Source: Rhodococcus sp. 06-462-5 (GTDB taxonomy: Bacteria; Actinomycetota; Actinomycetes; Mycobacteriales; Mycobacteriaceae). Taken from it: 64,000 bases of DNA. Where the stretch lies: assembly GCF_002258315.1 (NCBI RefSeq), contig NZ_NOYD01000012.1, positions 1 through 64,000 of the forward strand, given 5' to 3'. Below, one piece after another: positions 34,118-41,937 of the stretch. The notes below the pieces were generated by a model. That model was not told the origin of the DNA. It saw only the letters and a list, made by a program, of their open reading frames with translations, and did not search any database. Numbering within the stretch: position 1 is the first letter of the stretch; the number at the start of each line of letters is the position of its first letter. The position numbers were made by a program, and so were the translations under genes.

Positions 34118-35338
34118 CTACGCGACGCCCTCGGCTCGCGCTGCTGCCGCAACTGCGTCCGCAACGGCCGGGGCGACACGAGGATCGAGTGGGCTGGGCA
34201 CGATTTTGTCCGCAGCCAACTCGTCGCCGAGAACCGAGAGGATTGCCTCGGCAGCGGCGAGCTTCATGCCTTCGGTGATACGGCGGGCACCGGCGTCGAG
34301 CGCGCCCTTGAACACACCGGGGAAGGCGAGAACGTTGTTGATCTGGTTCGGGAAGTCGCTGCGTCCGGTCGCGACGATGGCGGCGTACTTCCTCGCCACC
34401 TCCGGATGGATCTCGGGATCCGGGTTGGACAGCGCGAACACGATGGAGTCCGGGGCCATCGATGCGATGTAGCTCTCGTCGACCTTGCCCGCGGACAGAC
34501 CGAGGAACACATCGGCTCCGGCCAGGGCATCGGCCGCTCCGCCGGACAGTGCACGGGGGTTGGTTCTTGCTGCGAGATCGGTCTTGACGCCGGTGAGGTC
34601 GTGGCGGTCGGAGGAGACGATCCCCTTCGAGTCCAGCACCACCACGTCCCGGATGCCGGCCAGGAGGAGCATGTTCGCGCACGCGACGCCCGCTGCCCCG
34701 GCTCCGGAGATGACGACCTTCAGTTCGGACGTACTGCGGCCCTGAACCTTCGCGGCCCCGTTGAGCGCTGCGAGGACGACGATCGCGGTGCCGTGTTGGT
34801 CGTCGTGCATGACGGGGCAGTCGAGTGCCTCGATGACGCGCTTCTCGATCTCGAAACAGCGCGGTGCCGAGATGTCTTCGAGGTTGACGGCACCGAAGCT
34901 GTGCCGCAGGCGCACGATGGTCTCGACGATCTCGTCGACGTCGTTGGTGTCGAGCACGATCGGAATGGAGTCGAGGCCCGCGAACTTCTTGAACAATGCG
35001 GCCTTGCCCTCCATCACCGGCAACGACGCCCGCGGACCGATGTCGCCCAGGCCGAGCACTGCGGAGCCGTCGGAGATGACGGCGACGAGGCGATCGGTCC
35101 AGGTGTACCGCTTGGCCAGCGAGGCATCGGCGGCGATGGCGCGGCTGACCTGCGCCACTCCGGGGGTGTAGGCGATCGAGAGATCGCGCTGCGTGTCCAG
35201 CGGCGCGGCCAACTCGACCGACAGCTTGCCGCCGAGGTGCCCGGCGAAGATCTCCTCGTCGGTGATCGCCGCCGGCCCTGCCGGTGCTGTGTGTGTTGCT
35301 GCGGTGTGTGTAGCTGCGGTGTCTTCGACTGCCGTCAC
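34118..35338 (-). CDS. NAD(P)-dependent malic enzyme
   Basis: The protein has 406 residues, the short bacterial form. Motifs are AYTPGVAQVSRAI, VISDGSAVLGLGDIGP, CPVMHDDQHGTAIVVLAAL (metal site) and the nucleotide fold ISGAGAAGVACANML. It decarboxylates malate to pyruvate, supplying NAD(P)H. The GTG start at 35338 is favoured by AGGAG 9 bases upstream; the codons further up would lie across this ribosome binding site. A 245-bp upstream gap to the small membrane protein holds its promoter; nothing else clear was seen there. Confidence 0.94.
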   Translation of the reverse strand: MTAVEDTAATHTAATHTAPAGPAAITDEEIFAGHLGGKLSVELAAPLDTQRDLSIAYTPGVAQVSRAIAADASLAKRYTWTDRLVAVISDGSAVLGLGDIGPRASLPVMEGKAALFKKFAGLDSIPIVLDTNDVDEIVETIVRLRHSFGAVNLEDISAPRCFEIEKRVIEALDCPVMHDDQHGTAIVVLAALNGAAKVQGRSTSELKVVISGAGAAGVACANMLLLAGIRDVVVLDSKGIVSSDRHDLTGVKTDLAARTNPRALSGGAADALAGADVFLGLSAGKVDESYIASMAPDSIVFALSNPDPEIHPEVARKYAAIVATGRSDFPNQINNVLAFPGVFKGALDAGARRITEGMKLAAAEAILSVLGDELAADKIVPSPLDPRVAPAVADAVAAAARAEGVA

Positions 35339-35583
35339 GGTGAAAGCTCCTCGCACTGTCGACCTCGACCAGCAAGGCGACGCATGTCAACGAAGTGAGT
35401 GATGTGGGAAATGAGGGCCCGTCGGAGTGCGCCAGTGCTGGCTGCAAACTGCCGAGAGCGTGTCTCGCATGTGAGGCGGGTACGCCTGCACGATCAGCGA
35501 TGGGCTGTAGCCCTGTCGGGGCCCCAGTGTGCCATATCGCCGCCCCACCTGACCACAGCGTCAGGAACCACAGGCACAGGTTC

Positions 35584-35871
35584 TCACTGCCACCATTGCG
35601 TCCACAGGACGAGACCGGTGGCGACGAAGACCACGATCGCCCCGAGAACAGCCGAGAATCCGCGACGGTGATCGGTGACGCGCTGAGCGATCACGGCAAC
35701 GACGGCGGCGACGATATGCGCGGCGACCGAGAGACCGCCAGGACCGGGAAAGCCGCGGGAGTGGCCCAGATACTGCGTGACGGCGACGCCGATGGCGAGC
35801 ACCACCAGTCCCGCGGTGACGATTCCGCTGAGCCCGCGTAGGAAGCGGAGCCCGGCCCCGACCCCGGTCAT
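35584..35871 (-). CDS. Small integral membrane protein, unknown function
   Basis: The protein has 95 residues with three hydrophobic segments (LSGIVTAGLVVLAIGVAV, VAAHIVAAVVAVIAQRV and VLGAIVVFVATGLVLW). I do not recognise a named family. It overlaps the MarC-family gene by 4 bp (ATGA), so it is made from the same mRNA as PHP and MarC. It is most likely a membrane partner or a co-regulated small protein. Confidence 0.8.
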   Translation of the reverse strand: MTGVGAGLRFLRGLSGIVTAGLVVLAIGVAVTQYLGHSRGFPGPGGLSVAAHIVAAVVAVIAQRVTDHRRGFSAVLGAIVVFVATGLVLWTQWWQ

Positions 35872-36482
35872 CCGCCGGCCACGAATCCGCGAACCGAGTC
35901 CGCGATCAACTGCACTGCGATGGCGGCGAGCAACAGACCGGCGATGCGTGCCAACAGCGAGATACCGCCCTCGCCGAGCAGCCGGATCAGCGCCGTCGAG
36001 AATCGGAGCACCAGAAAGAACAGAAGGTGAATGGTGATGATGCCCAACGCAATTGCCAGAAACGAACCGGCGTCACCGTCGGCCTGACTGACGTAGACGA
36101 TCACCGCGGCGATGGCACCGGGGCCGGCCATGAGCGGCGTACCGAGCGGCACGAGTGCCACGTTGACGTCCTCCGCGGCGGTGTCGCCGCCCGCGCCCTT
36201 TCCGGTGAGCAGCGACAACGCGATGAGCAGCAACAGCAACCCGCCTGCACCCTGCAGCGCCGGAATGCCGATGTGCAGGTAGCTCAGGATCGCCTGGCCA
36301 CCGATCGCGAACACCGAGATGACGGTCAGCGAGACCGCGGGGGCCTGCCATGCGGCCTTGTTGCGTGCTTCTTTGCTCTTGCGGCCCACAAGCGACAGGA
36401 ACACCGGGATCGCGCCAGGCGGATCCATGATGACGAACAGGGTGATCAACACCGTCAAGTAGAGCGTCACGTCGAATGTCAT
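35868..36482 (-). CDS. MarC-family integral membrane protein
   Basis: The protein has 204 residues with six predicted membrane segments. MarC signatures are FVIMDPPGAIPVFLSLVGRKS at the start and PLMAGPGAIAAVIVYVS after the central loop. The biochemical function of MarC/UPF0056 proteins is unsettled. It is coupled by 4-bp overlaps to the upstream PHP gene and the downstream small membrane protein. Confidence 0.92.
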   Translation of the reverse strand: MTFDVTLYLTVLITLFVIMDPPGAIPVFLSLVGRKSKEARNKAAWQAPAVSLTVISVFAIGGQAILSYLHIGIPALQGAGGLLLLLIALSLLTGKGAGGDTAAEDVNVALVPLGTPLMAGPGAIAAVIVYVSQADGDAGSFLAIALGIITIHLLFFLVLRFSTALIRLLGEGGISLLARIAGLLLAAIAVQLIADSVRGFVAGG

Positions 36483-37321
36483 GGCCGCGCCGCCGCAACC
36501 AGACGGTCGTACTGCTCTGGGGCAGTGGAGTATTCGCCCAACTTCACCGTCTTGTTGGTGCCGTGGTAATCCGAGGATCCCGTGACGATCAGGTCCAGTT
36601 CCGCGGCGAGGTCGGCCATCACCGCGGTGTCCTCCGGCGAATGATCCATGTGATGAACCTCCACTCCGCCGAGACCGCGCGCTGCGAGTTCGCGAATGTG
36701 ATCGAGGTCGAGGATGCGACCGCGGGTACGAGCTCTGGCGTGCGCGAGCACGCTGACACCGCCTGCCGCAGCGATCATGTCCACCGCGACTTCGAGGGGG
36801 GTGTCGACCTTCTCGACGTAGTACTTACCGCTGGTCGCCAACGGACCGGCGAACGCGGCGTTCATGTCCGCGACGTACCCGGCGTCGATCAGTGCACGAC
36901 CCAGATGGGGTCGCCCGGCCGCCGCTCCGGCCGAGGCCAGCACCGCGTCGGGGTCGATGGGCAGACCGTCCGCCGCCATCTTCTCGGCGATGGCACGCAA
37001 TCTCGTGACCCGCTCGCTGCGCAACCGCGCGCGCTCGCCCGCGAACGCCTCGTTCGCGGGGTCGAACAGATACGCCAGTAGGTGCACGGGAACCGGCCGG
37101 CCGTCCTCGCCTCGCCCGGTGCAGGAGAGTTCCATGCCGCGCACGAGCGTGAGACCGGACGGCAGTGCGGAGGCCGCCTCGTCCCATCCCGAGGTGGTGT
37201 CGTGGTCGGTCAGAGCCACCACCGACAGTCCCGCCTCGGCTGCGGCCCGGACCAGCTCGGCCGGGCTGTCGGTGCCGTCGGACGCCGTCGAGTGGGTGTG
37301 GAGGTCGATGAGCACCTGCAC
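36479..37321 (-). CDS. PHP-domain phosphoesterase
   Basis: The protein has 280 residues. PHP metal-binding motifs are DLHTHSTASDGTDSP, ALTDHDTTSGWDEA, ELSC near residue 65, VLAHARARTR and TGSSDYHG near the C-terminus. It is related to the YciV/RnaAM group that trims RNA or nucleotide 3'-phosphates, so a nucleotide or RNA phosphoesterase role is likely. GTG 37321 or GTG 37315 could start it, as neither has a strong ribosome binding site. A much longer open frame runs upstream but is the antisense of the CorA gene. It is first in the PHP-MarC-membrane protein operon and divergent from CorA. Confidence 0.87.
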   Translation of the reverse strand: MQVLIDLHTHSTASDGTDSPAELVRAAAEAGLSVVALTDHDTTSGWDEAASALPSGLTLVRGMELSCTGRGEDGRPVPVHLLAYLFDPANEAFAGERARLRSERVTRLRAIAEKMAADGLPIDPDAVLASAGAAAGRPHLGRALIDAGYVADMNAAFAGPLATSGKYYVEKVDTPLEVAVDMIAAAGGVSVLAHARARTRGRILDLDHIRELAARGLGGVEVHHMDHSPEDTAVMADLAAELDLIVTGSSDYHGTNKTVKLGEYSTAPEQYDRLVAAARP

Positions 37322-37372
37322 AGTGTTCCAGGCCCACTCTCTCGTCGTTTTGCTGGCGTACGATTGCCCGCC

Positions 37373-38461
37373 ATGCCGTCCCTTCCACCACGCCCGTCGC
37401 TGCCGTCCCTGCATCGACGATCCGCCAAGGCCGGTCCCGAGCACACACCGCGAATTCCGGTGCCCACGGCCCGCGCGATCGTCGACTGCGCGGTCTACGT
37501 CGACGGCGCTCGACTGCCCGGCAGATTCACCCACACCTCGGCCATCGCCGAGGTACGTGCCCGCGGCGAAGGATTCGTGTGGGTGGGTCTGCACGCACCC
37601 GACGACCAACAGATGAGCTCGATCGCCCAGTGTTACGGCCTGCACGAGCTGATGGTCGAGGACACCGTGCACGCGCATCAGAGACCCAAGCTCGAGCGCT
37701 ACGACGACGTCGCGTTCCTGGTACTGCGCACGGTGAAGTACGTCGAGCACGAGTCGGTGACGACCGCCAACGAGATCGTCGAGAGCGGCGAGATCATGGT
37801 GATGGTCGGCCGCGACTTCGTCATCACCGTCCGGCACGGGGAGCATTCGGGGCTGGCCGGCGTGCGTCAACGCCTCGAAGCGAACCCCGAACAGCTCGCG
37901 CTCGGCCCGTCGGCGGTGCTGCACGCAGTGGCCGACCACGTCGTCGACGAGTACCTCGCGGTGACCGACTCGATCGAGCGGGACGTCGACGGCATGGAGG
38001 AGGAGGTGTTCTCCCCGCACCACCACGTCCCCATCGAGAACATCTACCTGCTCAAACGCGAGGTCGTCGAGCTGCGTCGATCGGTGACGCCACTGTCGAC
38101 CCCGCTGGCGCGTCTGGTGCAGGAACCCAGCGTTCCCAAAGCGGTGCGACGCTACCTGCGCGACGTGCAGGACCATCACACAACCGTCGCCGAACGCATC
38201 TCCGAGTACGACGAGGTACTCAGCTCACTGGTCGACGCCGCGCTGGCGCGAGTGACGATGCAGCAGAACCTGGACATGCGCAAGATCTCGTCGTGGGTGG
38301 CGATCGCCGCTGTGCCGACGATGGTCGCGGGCATCTACGGAATGAACTTCGACAACATGCCCGAGTTGCACTGGACGTACGGCTACCACCTGATGGTCGC
38401 TGTGGTGTTGTGCGTATGCATCGGACTGTGGCGGACGTTCCACAAGAACGACTGGCTCTAG
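37373..38461 (+). CDS. corA: CorA-family magnesium/cobalt transporter
   Basis: The protein has 362 residues. The long cytosolic N-terminal domain is followed by two C-terminal membrane segments with the selectivity motif YGMNF between them (GIYGMNFDNMPEL) and a basic end (FHKNDWL). It forms a pentameric Mg2+/Co2+ channel. The TACGAT box ends 8 bases before ATG 37373, so a leaderless or very short-leader mRNA is likely. A hairpin terminator follows the stop. In M. tuberculosis corA (Rv1239c) is next to sugC; here the two are about 5.5 kb apart. Confidence 0.93.
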   Translation: MPSLPPRPSLPSLHRRSAKAGPEHTPRIPVPTARAIVDCAVYVDGARLPGRFTHTSAIAEVRARGEGFVWVGLHAPDDQQMSSIAQCYGLHELMVEDTVHAHQRPKLERYDDVAFLVLRTVKYVEHESVTTANEIVESGEIMVMVGRDFVITVRHGEHSGLAGVRQRLEANPEQLALGPSAVLHAVADHVVDEYLAVTDSIERDVDGMEEEVFSPHHHVPIENIYLLKREVVELRRSVTPLSTPLARLVQEPSVPKAVRRYLRDVQDHHTTVAERISEYDEVLSSLVDAALARVTMQQNLDMRKISSWVAIAAVPTMVAGIYGMNFDNMPELHWTYGYHLMVAVVLCVCIGLWRTFHKNDWL

Positions 38462-38465
38462 GAGC

Positions 38466-38507
38466 CGACCACTCGATTGGACGATGTCCAACCGAATCGG
38501 GCGGTCG
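38466..38507 (+). terminator. Probable terminator of corA
   Basis: TTGGAC (38477-38482) and GTCCAA (38486-38491) form an inner hairpin. CGACC (38466-38470) and GGTCG (38503-38507) close an outer stem. It begins five bases after the stop and has no U-tract. Confidence 0.55.
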
Positions 38508-38601
38508 TCGGTGATTGCCCCGACTGCCGACAGGTGACGAGCCCACCGGTTCGTGCCGGATGAGACTGCAGAAGCCCTGCATTGTCGTCCGGAAGGGATC
38601 G

Positions 38602-39564
38602 ATGAGAATCCGCTCACTGGTACTGGCGTCGACCGTCGCCCTGCTGTCCACGTTGGTACCGGGAACCGCATCGGCTGGGTCGAACCTCGATCCGGGTCCC
38701 GCGCTGACCGTCGCTCCGGCCGCCCTCGACCATGCCCTCACGTGCACCACCGATCTGCACGACGCCACCCGCGACCCGGTCCTGCTCACCCCGGCTTTCG
38801 CCACCGATCAGCAATCGTTCGGCTGGAACTATCTGCAGTCACTGCCCGCCGCGGGGATTCCGGTGTGCAGCCTCTCCCTGCCGGACGAGGGCTACGGCGA
38901 CCTGCAGATCGCCGCCCAGTACGTGGTGCACGCGGTTCGGACGATGGCCGCCGACAGCGGTCGCCAGGTCGTCATGATGGGACACCAGCACGGCCCGCTC
39001 GACGAGCTGTGGGCGTTGACGTTCTGGCCGGATCTGCCTGCTCTGGTGTCGGATCTCATCTCGCTCGCCACCCCGTACAACGGCACCGACTCGGCGCGTT
39101 CGGGATGCGACGACTCGCAGGAGTGCCCGCCTGCGAACTGGCAGATCGCCACCGGATCGAAGTTCCTCACCGCGCTGGCGGCACGTCCGTTGCCGGAGGG
39201 TCCCGGTTACACCTCGATCTACACGAAATTCGACGAGCTGATCTATCCGCAACCGCACGCCAGCACTCTCGCCGGAGCCGCGAACATCGCCGTTCAGGAC
39301 GTCTGTCCGCTGCGGCCCGTCGAACACTTCAACATCATCGGCGACAACGTCGCCTTTCATATCGTCCTCGATGCGCTCGAACACGACGGACCTGCTGTGC
39401 GCGAGCGGATCTCGGACGATCTGTGTTTCACCACCGCCATGCCGAACCTGCGCTACGACGCGCGTGCCGCGATCACCGGACTGAAATATCTGGCCCAGGT
39501 ACCTGGGCACCTGATCTTCGATTCCGTCACCGCCGAACCGGAATTGGCGTCCTACGCCCGGTGA
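38602..39564 (+). CDS. Secreted CALB-like lipase homologue lacking the serine nucleophile
   Basis: The protein has 320 residues with a Sec signal peptide ending near ASA (residue about 24). The alpha/beta hydrolase body resembles Candida antarctica lipase B: PANWQIATGS, WALTFWPDL, YTKFDELIYP and VCPLRPVEHF. Where active relatives have G/W-x-S-x-G, this has GHQHGP (residues 127-132), with Gln129 in the nucleophile place. The acid (D211) and His (H242) positions look retained. It is therefore probably a non-catalytic lipid- or ester-binding relative, unless another residue acts. GGAAGG precedes ATG 38602. It is convergent with the SUFU gene (7-bp gap). Confidence 0.8.
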   Translation: MRIRSLVLASTVALLSTLVPGTASAGSNLDPGPALTVAPAALDHALTCTTDLHDATRDPVLLTPAFATDQQSFGWNYLQSLPAAGIPVCSLSLPDEGYGDLQIAAQYVVHAVRTMAADSGRQVVMMGHQHGPLDELWALTFWPDLPALVSDLISLATPYNGTDSARSGCDDSQECPPANWQIATGSKFLTALAARPLPEGPGYTSIYTKFDELIYPQPHASTLAGAANIAVQDVCPLRPVEHFNIIGDNVAFHIVLDALEHDGPAVRERISDDLCFTTAMPNLRYDARAAITGLKYLAQVPGHLIFDSVTAEPELASYAR

Positions 39565-39571
39565 GTGGCCG

Positions 39572-40165
39572 TCAGAGACTGGCCGCGGACCGATTCGGAT
39601 CGCGCACGTCGATCCCGGCCTCGGCCCAGGCCTCACGCAGGGCGGCGGCACCGCGCAGACGCACCCACGCGGCCTCGGTACCGGTCAACGGCACAGCAGC
39701 GAGAAAGCGAACCGGATCGTAAGGCTCGGGCAGCGTCAGATCGGCGATATCGCTGTCGCCGAGCAGCACCGCGGTGAACGGCGCGTTGGTCCACAGCGGC
39801 TCGCCCAGATCGAGCAGCGCGTCCTCGACCAGCACGACGCCCTCCACCGCGGGAGAGGCAGCGAGCACGGCCAAGGACTTGTGCACGCCCGACGCCACGC
39901 CTGCCCCACCGCGAAGAGTCAGCACCAGTTCTGCTCGGGGGCCGCGCGAGGGATCGGCGACGAGTTCGTTGGGATCGGCCATGGGGTGACGAGAACAGCC
40001 GAGACTGACGTATCGGACCACGTCGGAATCCGCGCCGAATCTCAGCACGTCCAGCGACTCGAGGCCGAGGAACGTCACCGACGCCGACGACGGATTCTCG
40101 TCGCCGATCTCGGTCACCAGATGTGCGCGTACCGCTGCAATGACACTGTCGCTCACCTGACCCAT
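39572..40165 (-). CDS. SUFU (suppressor of fused) domain protein
   Basis: The protein has 197 residues. It matches bacterial SUFU proteins by VTFLGLESLDVLRFG, RYVSLGCSRHPM, ELVLTLRG and the C-terminal PYDPVRFLAAVPLTGTEAAWVRLRGAAALREAW. The bacterial role is not established; members occur as immunity-like or general adaptor proteins. ATG 40165 was chosen because the longer frame begins with His/Trp-rich residues. It is divergent from the metallophosphoesterase across a gap of about 70 bp. Confidence 0.82.
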   Translation of the reverse strand: MGQVSDSVIAAVRAHLVTEIGDENPSSASVTFLGLESLDVLRFGADSDVVRYVSLGCSRHPMADPNELVADPSRGPRAELVLTLRGGAGVASGVHKSLAVLAASPAVEGVVLVEDALLDLGEPLWTNAPFTAVLLGDSDIADLTLPEPYDPVRFLAAVPLTGTEAAWVRLRGAAALREAWAEAGIDVRDPNRSAASL

Positions 40166-40222
40166 CCAACACCACCGATGCCCGAGAAGTCCGTTCGGAG
40201 GTACCACCGCACCGGAGGTGAG

Positions 40223-40228
40223 TACCGT
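40223..40228 (+). promoter_or_regulatory. -10 box (TACCGT) of a leaderless transcript
   Basis: TACCGT ends 7 bases before GTG 40236, which decides that start over GTG 40218. The latter would have its GGAGG directly touching the start codon. Confidence 0.5.
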
Positions 40229-40235
40229 CGTACCC

Positions 40236-40952
40236 GTGGTCTCCGTTCTCGCAGTTGCCGACGAAACGATCGAATCCCTGTGGAGTCCGCAGGTGAAGTC
40301 GCTCGGAGTCGACCTGATTCTCGGCGCGGGCGACCTCCCGTTCGACTACCTCGAGTACCTCACCGACGCGTTGAACGCACCGTGTGTCTTCGTGCCGGGC
40401 AATCACGACGCTGACCTCACCGGATACTCGGCCGGGCGCGCAGGCTGGATGCGCGCCGGGCTGCCCGCAACCTGGCCCGGACCGGTCGGTGCCGTCAACG
40501 TCGATCGCCGCATCGTGTCCGCGGCAGGCCTGCGGATCGCCGGTCTCGGCGGGTCCATCCGCTACAACGGTGGGCCCAATCAGTGGACCCAACGGCAGCA
40601 GCGACGGCGATCACGCACCCTGACCCGGACGTTCGCGTGGCATCGCAACGTGCGCAAGGATCTTCGGCCCGTCGACATTCTGCTCACCCACAGTCCCCCG
40701 CTCGGCGTCGGCGACGACACCGACCCCGCGCACATCGGCTTCGACTGCCTGGACGAGGTGACGCGTCGACTGTCCCCACAGTTGTTGTTGCACGGCCACA
40801 TTCACCCGCACGGTCACACCCCGGACGATCTGACCCTGCACGGCGCGACGGTGATCAACACCGTCGGATACACCCTTCTCGAGATCGAACCGGGCAGCGA
40901 GAGAACGGATTTCGAGACACCGAAGATCGTGAGGCGCAGACATGGCACGTGA
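40236..40952 (+). CDS. Calcineurin-like metallophosphoesterase
   Basis: The protein has 238 residues. Motifs are GAGDLPFDYLE (GDxx), FVPGNHDAD (GNHD), LLTHSPPLG and LLLHGHIHPHGH (GHxH), covering both metal sites, although the usual first D-x-H is replaced by ADET. It should hydrolyse a phosphomonoester or diester in the cytoplasm; the substrate is unknown. It overlaps the downstream ParB-like gene by 11 bp, so the pair is translationally coupled. Confidence 0.87.
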   Translation: MVSVLAVADETIESLWSPQVKSLGVDLILGAGDLPFDYLEYLTDALNAPCVFVPGNHDADLTGYSAGRAGWMRAGLPATWPGPVGAVNVDRRIVSAAGLRIAGLGGSIRYNGGPNQWTQRQQRRRSRTLTRTFAWHRNVRKDLRPVDILLTHSPPLGVGDDTDPAHIGFDCLDEVTRRLSPQLLLHGHIHPHGHTPDDLTLHGATVINTVGYTLLEIEPGSERTDFETPKIVRRRHGT

Positions 40953-41796
40953 CACCGGATTCCCGGCCGCCGACGCGGAGAACGACTTCACCCGCCAACG
41001 CCGTCGCGCCGACGTCGCACGCCTGGTCGGGTGGCTGCGTCGTCAACCCGACGACGTCAACACCATCCTGCCGTTCGACGAGGTGGTCGCCGCGCTCGGC
41101 AAGGTGGGCGAGCGGCACCTCGGCCTGCAGGTCATTCGCGTCGACACCATCGTCGGAAGCGTCGACCGCACTCGCGATTTCGACCGCTTCTTCCGCCCGA
41201 CGTCGGCGCGCATTCGCGAACGCTGGCAGCGACTTGCAGCCGCCCAACGCCGCGGCGAGGCGATGCCCCCGATCCAGGTGTACCGCATCGGTGGCATGCA
41301 CTTCGTCGTCGACGGCCATCATCGAGTGTCGATCGCCTTCGCCATGCACCGAACGACGATCGACGCCGTGGTCACCGAGATCATCACGCGCATCTCCCCC
41401 GAGGGCATCACCCGACGCGGCGACCTGCTGATCAAGGATCACCGACGCATCTTCCTCAGTCGAGTTCCGTTGGTGGGCCGGGCCCGCGAGGCCGTCCAGG
41501 TCACCGATCCCTTCGACTACGCGCAGCTGAGCGAATCGGTGGAAGCGTGGGGATTCCGGTTGATGCAGGAGGTCGGGGAATTCGTCGACCGCGGTACCGT
41601 CGCGCGGCGTTGGTTCGGTGAGGAGTACCTACCGGTGGTTCGCATGGTGCGCGCAGCGGAGATCCTCGAGGACCGCACCGACGCCGAGGCGTACCTCTGG
41701 ATGAGCCGGGAGCGCTACCGCCTGGTGCGCGAACACGTCTGGAACGACGAGATCGTCAGCGAACTGCGTCAGAAAGCTCTGGGAAAGCATCAGTAG
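40942..41796 (+). CDS. ParB/sulfiredoxin-fold domain protein
   Basis: The protein has 284 residues. The ParB N-terminal-type core appears as a central PPIQVYRIGGMHFVVDGHHRVSIA (DGHHR box), but there is no obvious ParB helix-turn-helix. The C-terminal half is helical and rich in Arg/Glu. Such stand-alone domains are known as ParB-like nucleases or as regulators, and the role here is unknown. The 11-bp overlap with a phosphoesterase suggests joint action, perhaps on nucleic acid or nucleotides (inference). Confidence 0.8.
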   Translation: MARDTGFPAADAENDFTRQRRRADVARLVGWLRRQPDDVNTILPFDEVVAALGKVGERHLGLQVIRVDTIVGSVDRTRDFDRFFRPTSARIRERWQRLAAAQRRGEAMPPIQVYRIGGMHFVVDGHHRVSIAFAMHRTTIDAVVTEIITRISPEGITRRGDLLIKDHRRIFLSRVPLVGRAREAVQVTDPFDYAQLSESVEAWGFRLMQEVGEFVDRGTVARRWFGEEYLPVVRMVRAAEILEDRTDAEAYLWMSRERYRLVREHVWNDEIVSELRQKALGKHQ

Positions 41797-41854
41797 GCCT
41801 GCGTCGATGCTCGGCCGTGGTAACAGCCCCGGCTCACTTCCCTGGTGCACCGAT

Positions 41855-41937
41855 CTCTGATAGTTACTTAGATGCGTTCATCATTCTAATTTTTTCGGTT
41901 CCATCGCTTGGTCGATACGTAACGAGGTAGTTCTTTC
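41855..41937 (+). promoter_or_regulatory. AT-rich promoter region of an MFS pump
   Basis: This is the most AT-rich intergenic stretch noticed in the window, with a T6 run. An imperfect dyad TTAGATG/CATCATTCTAA (41868-41889) could be an operator. GAGG at 41914-41917 is a weak ribosome binding site. The exact -10 and -35 could not be assigned. Confidence 0.4.

Noticed and set aside
37322..38179. Long N-terminal extension of the PHP protein
   Set aside because: It is the reverse of the corA coding region. PHP motifs begin directly after GTG 37321.
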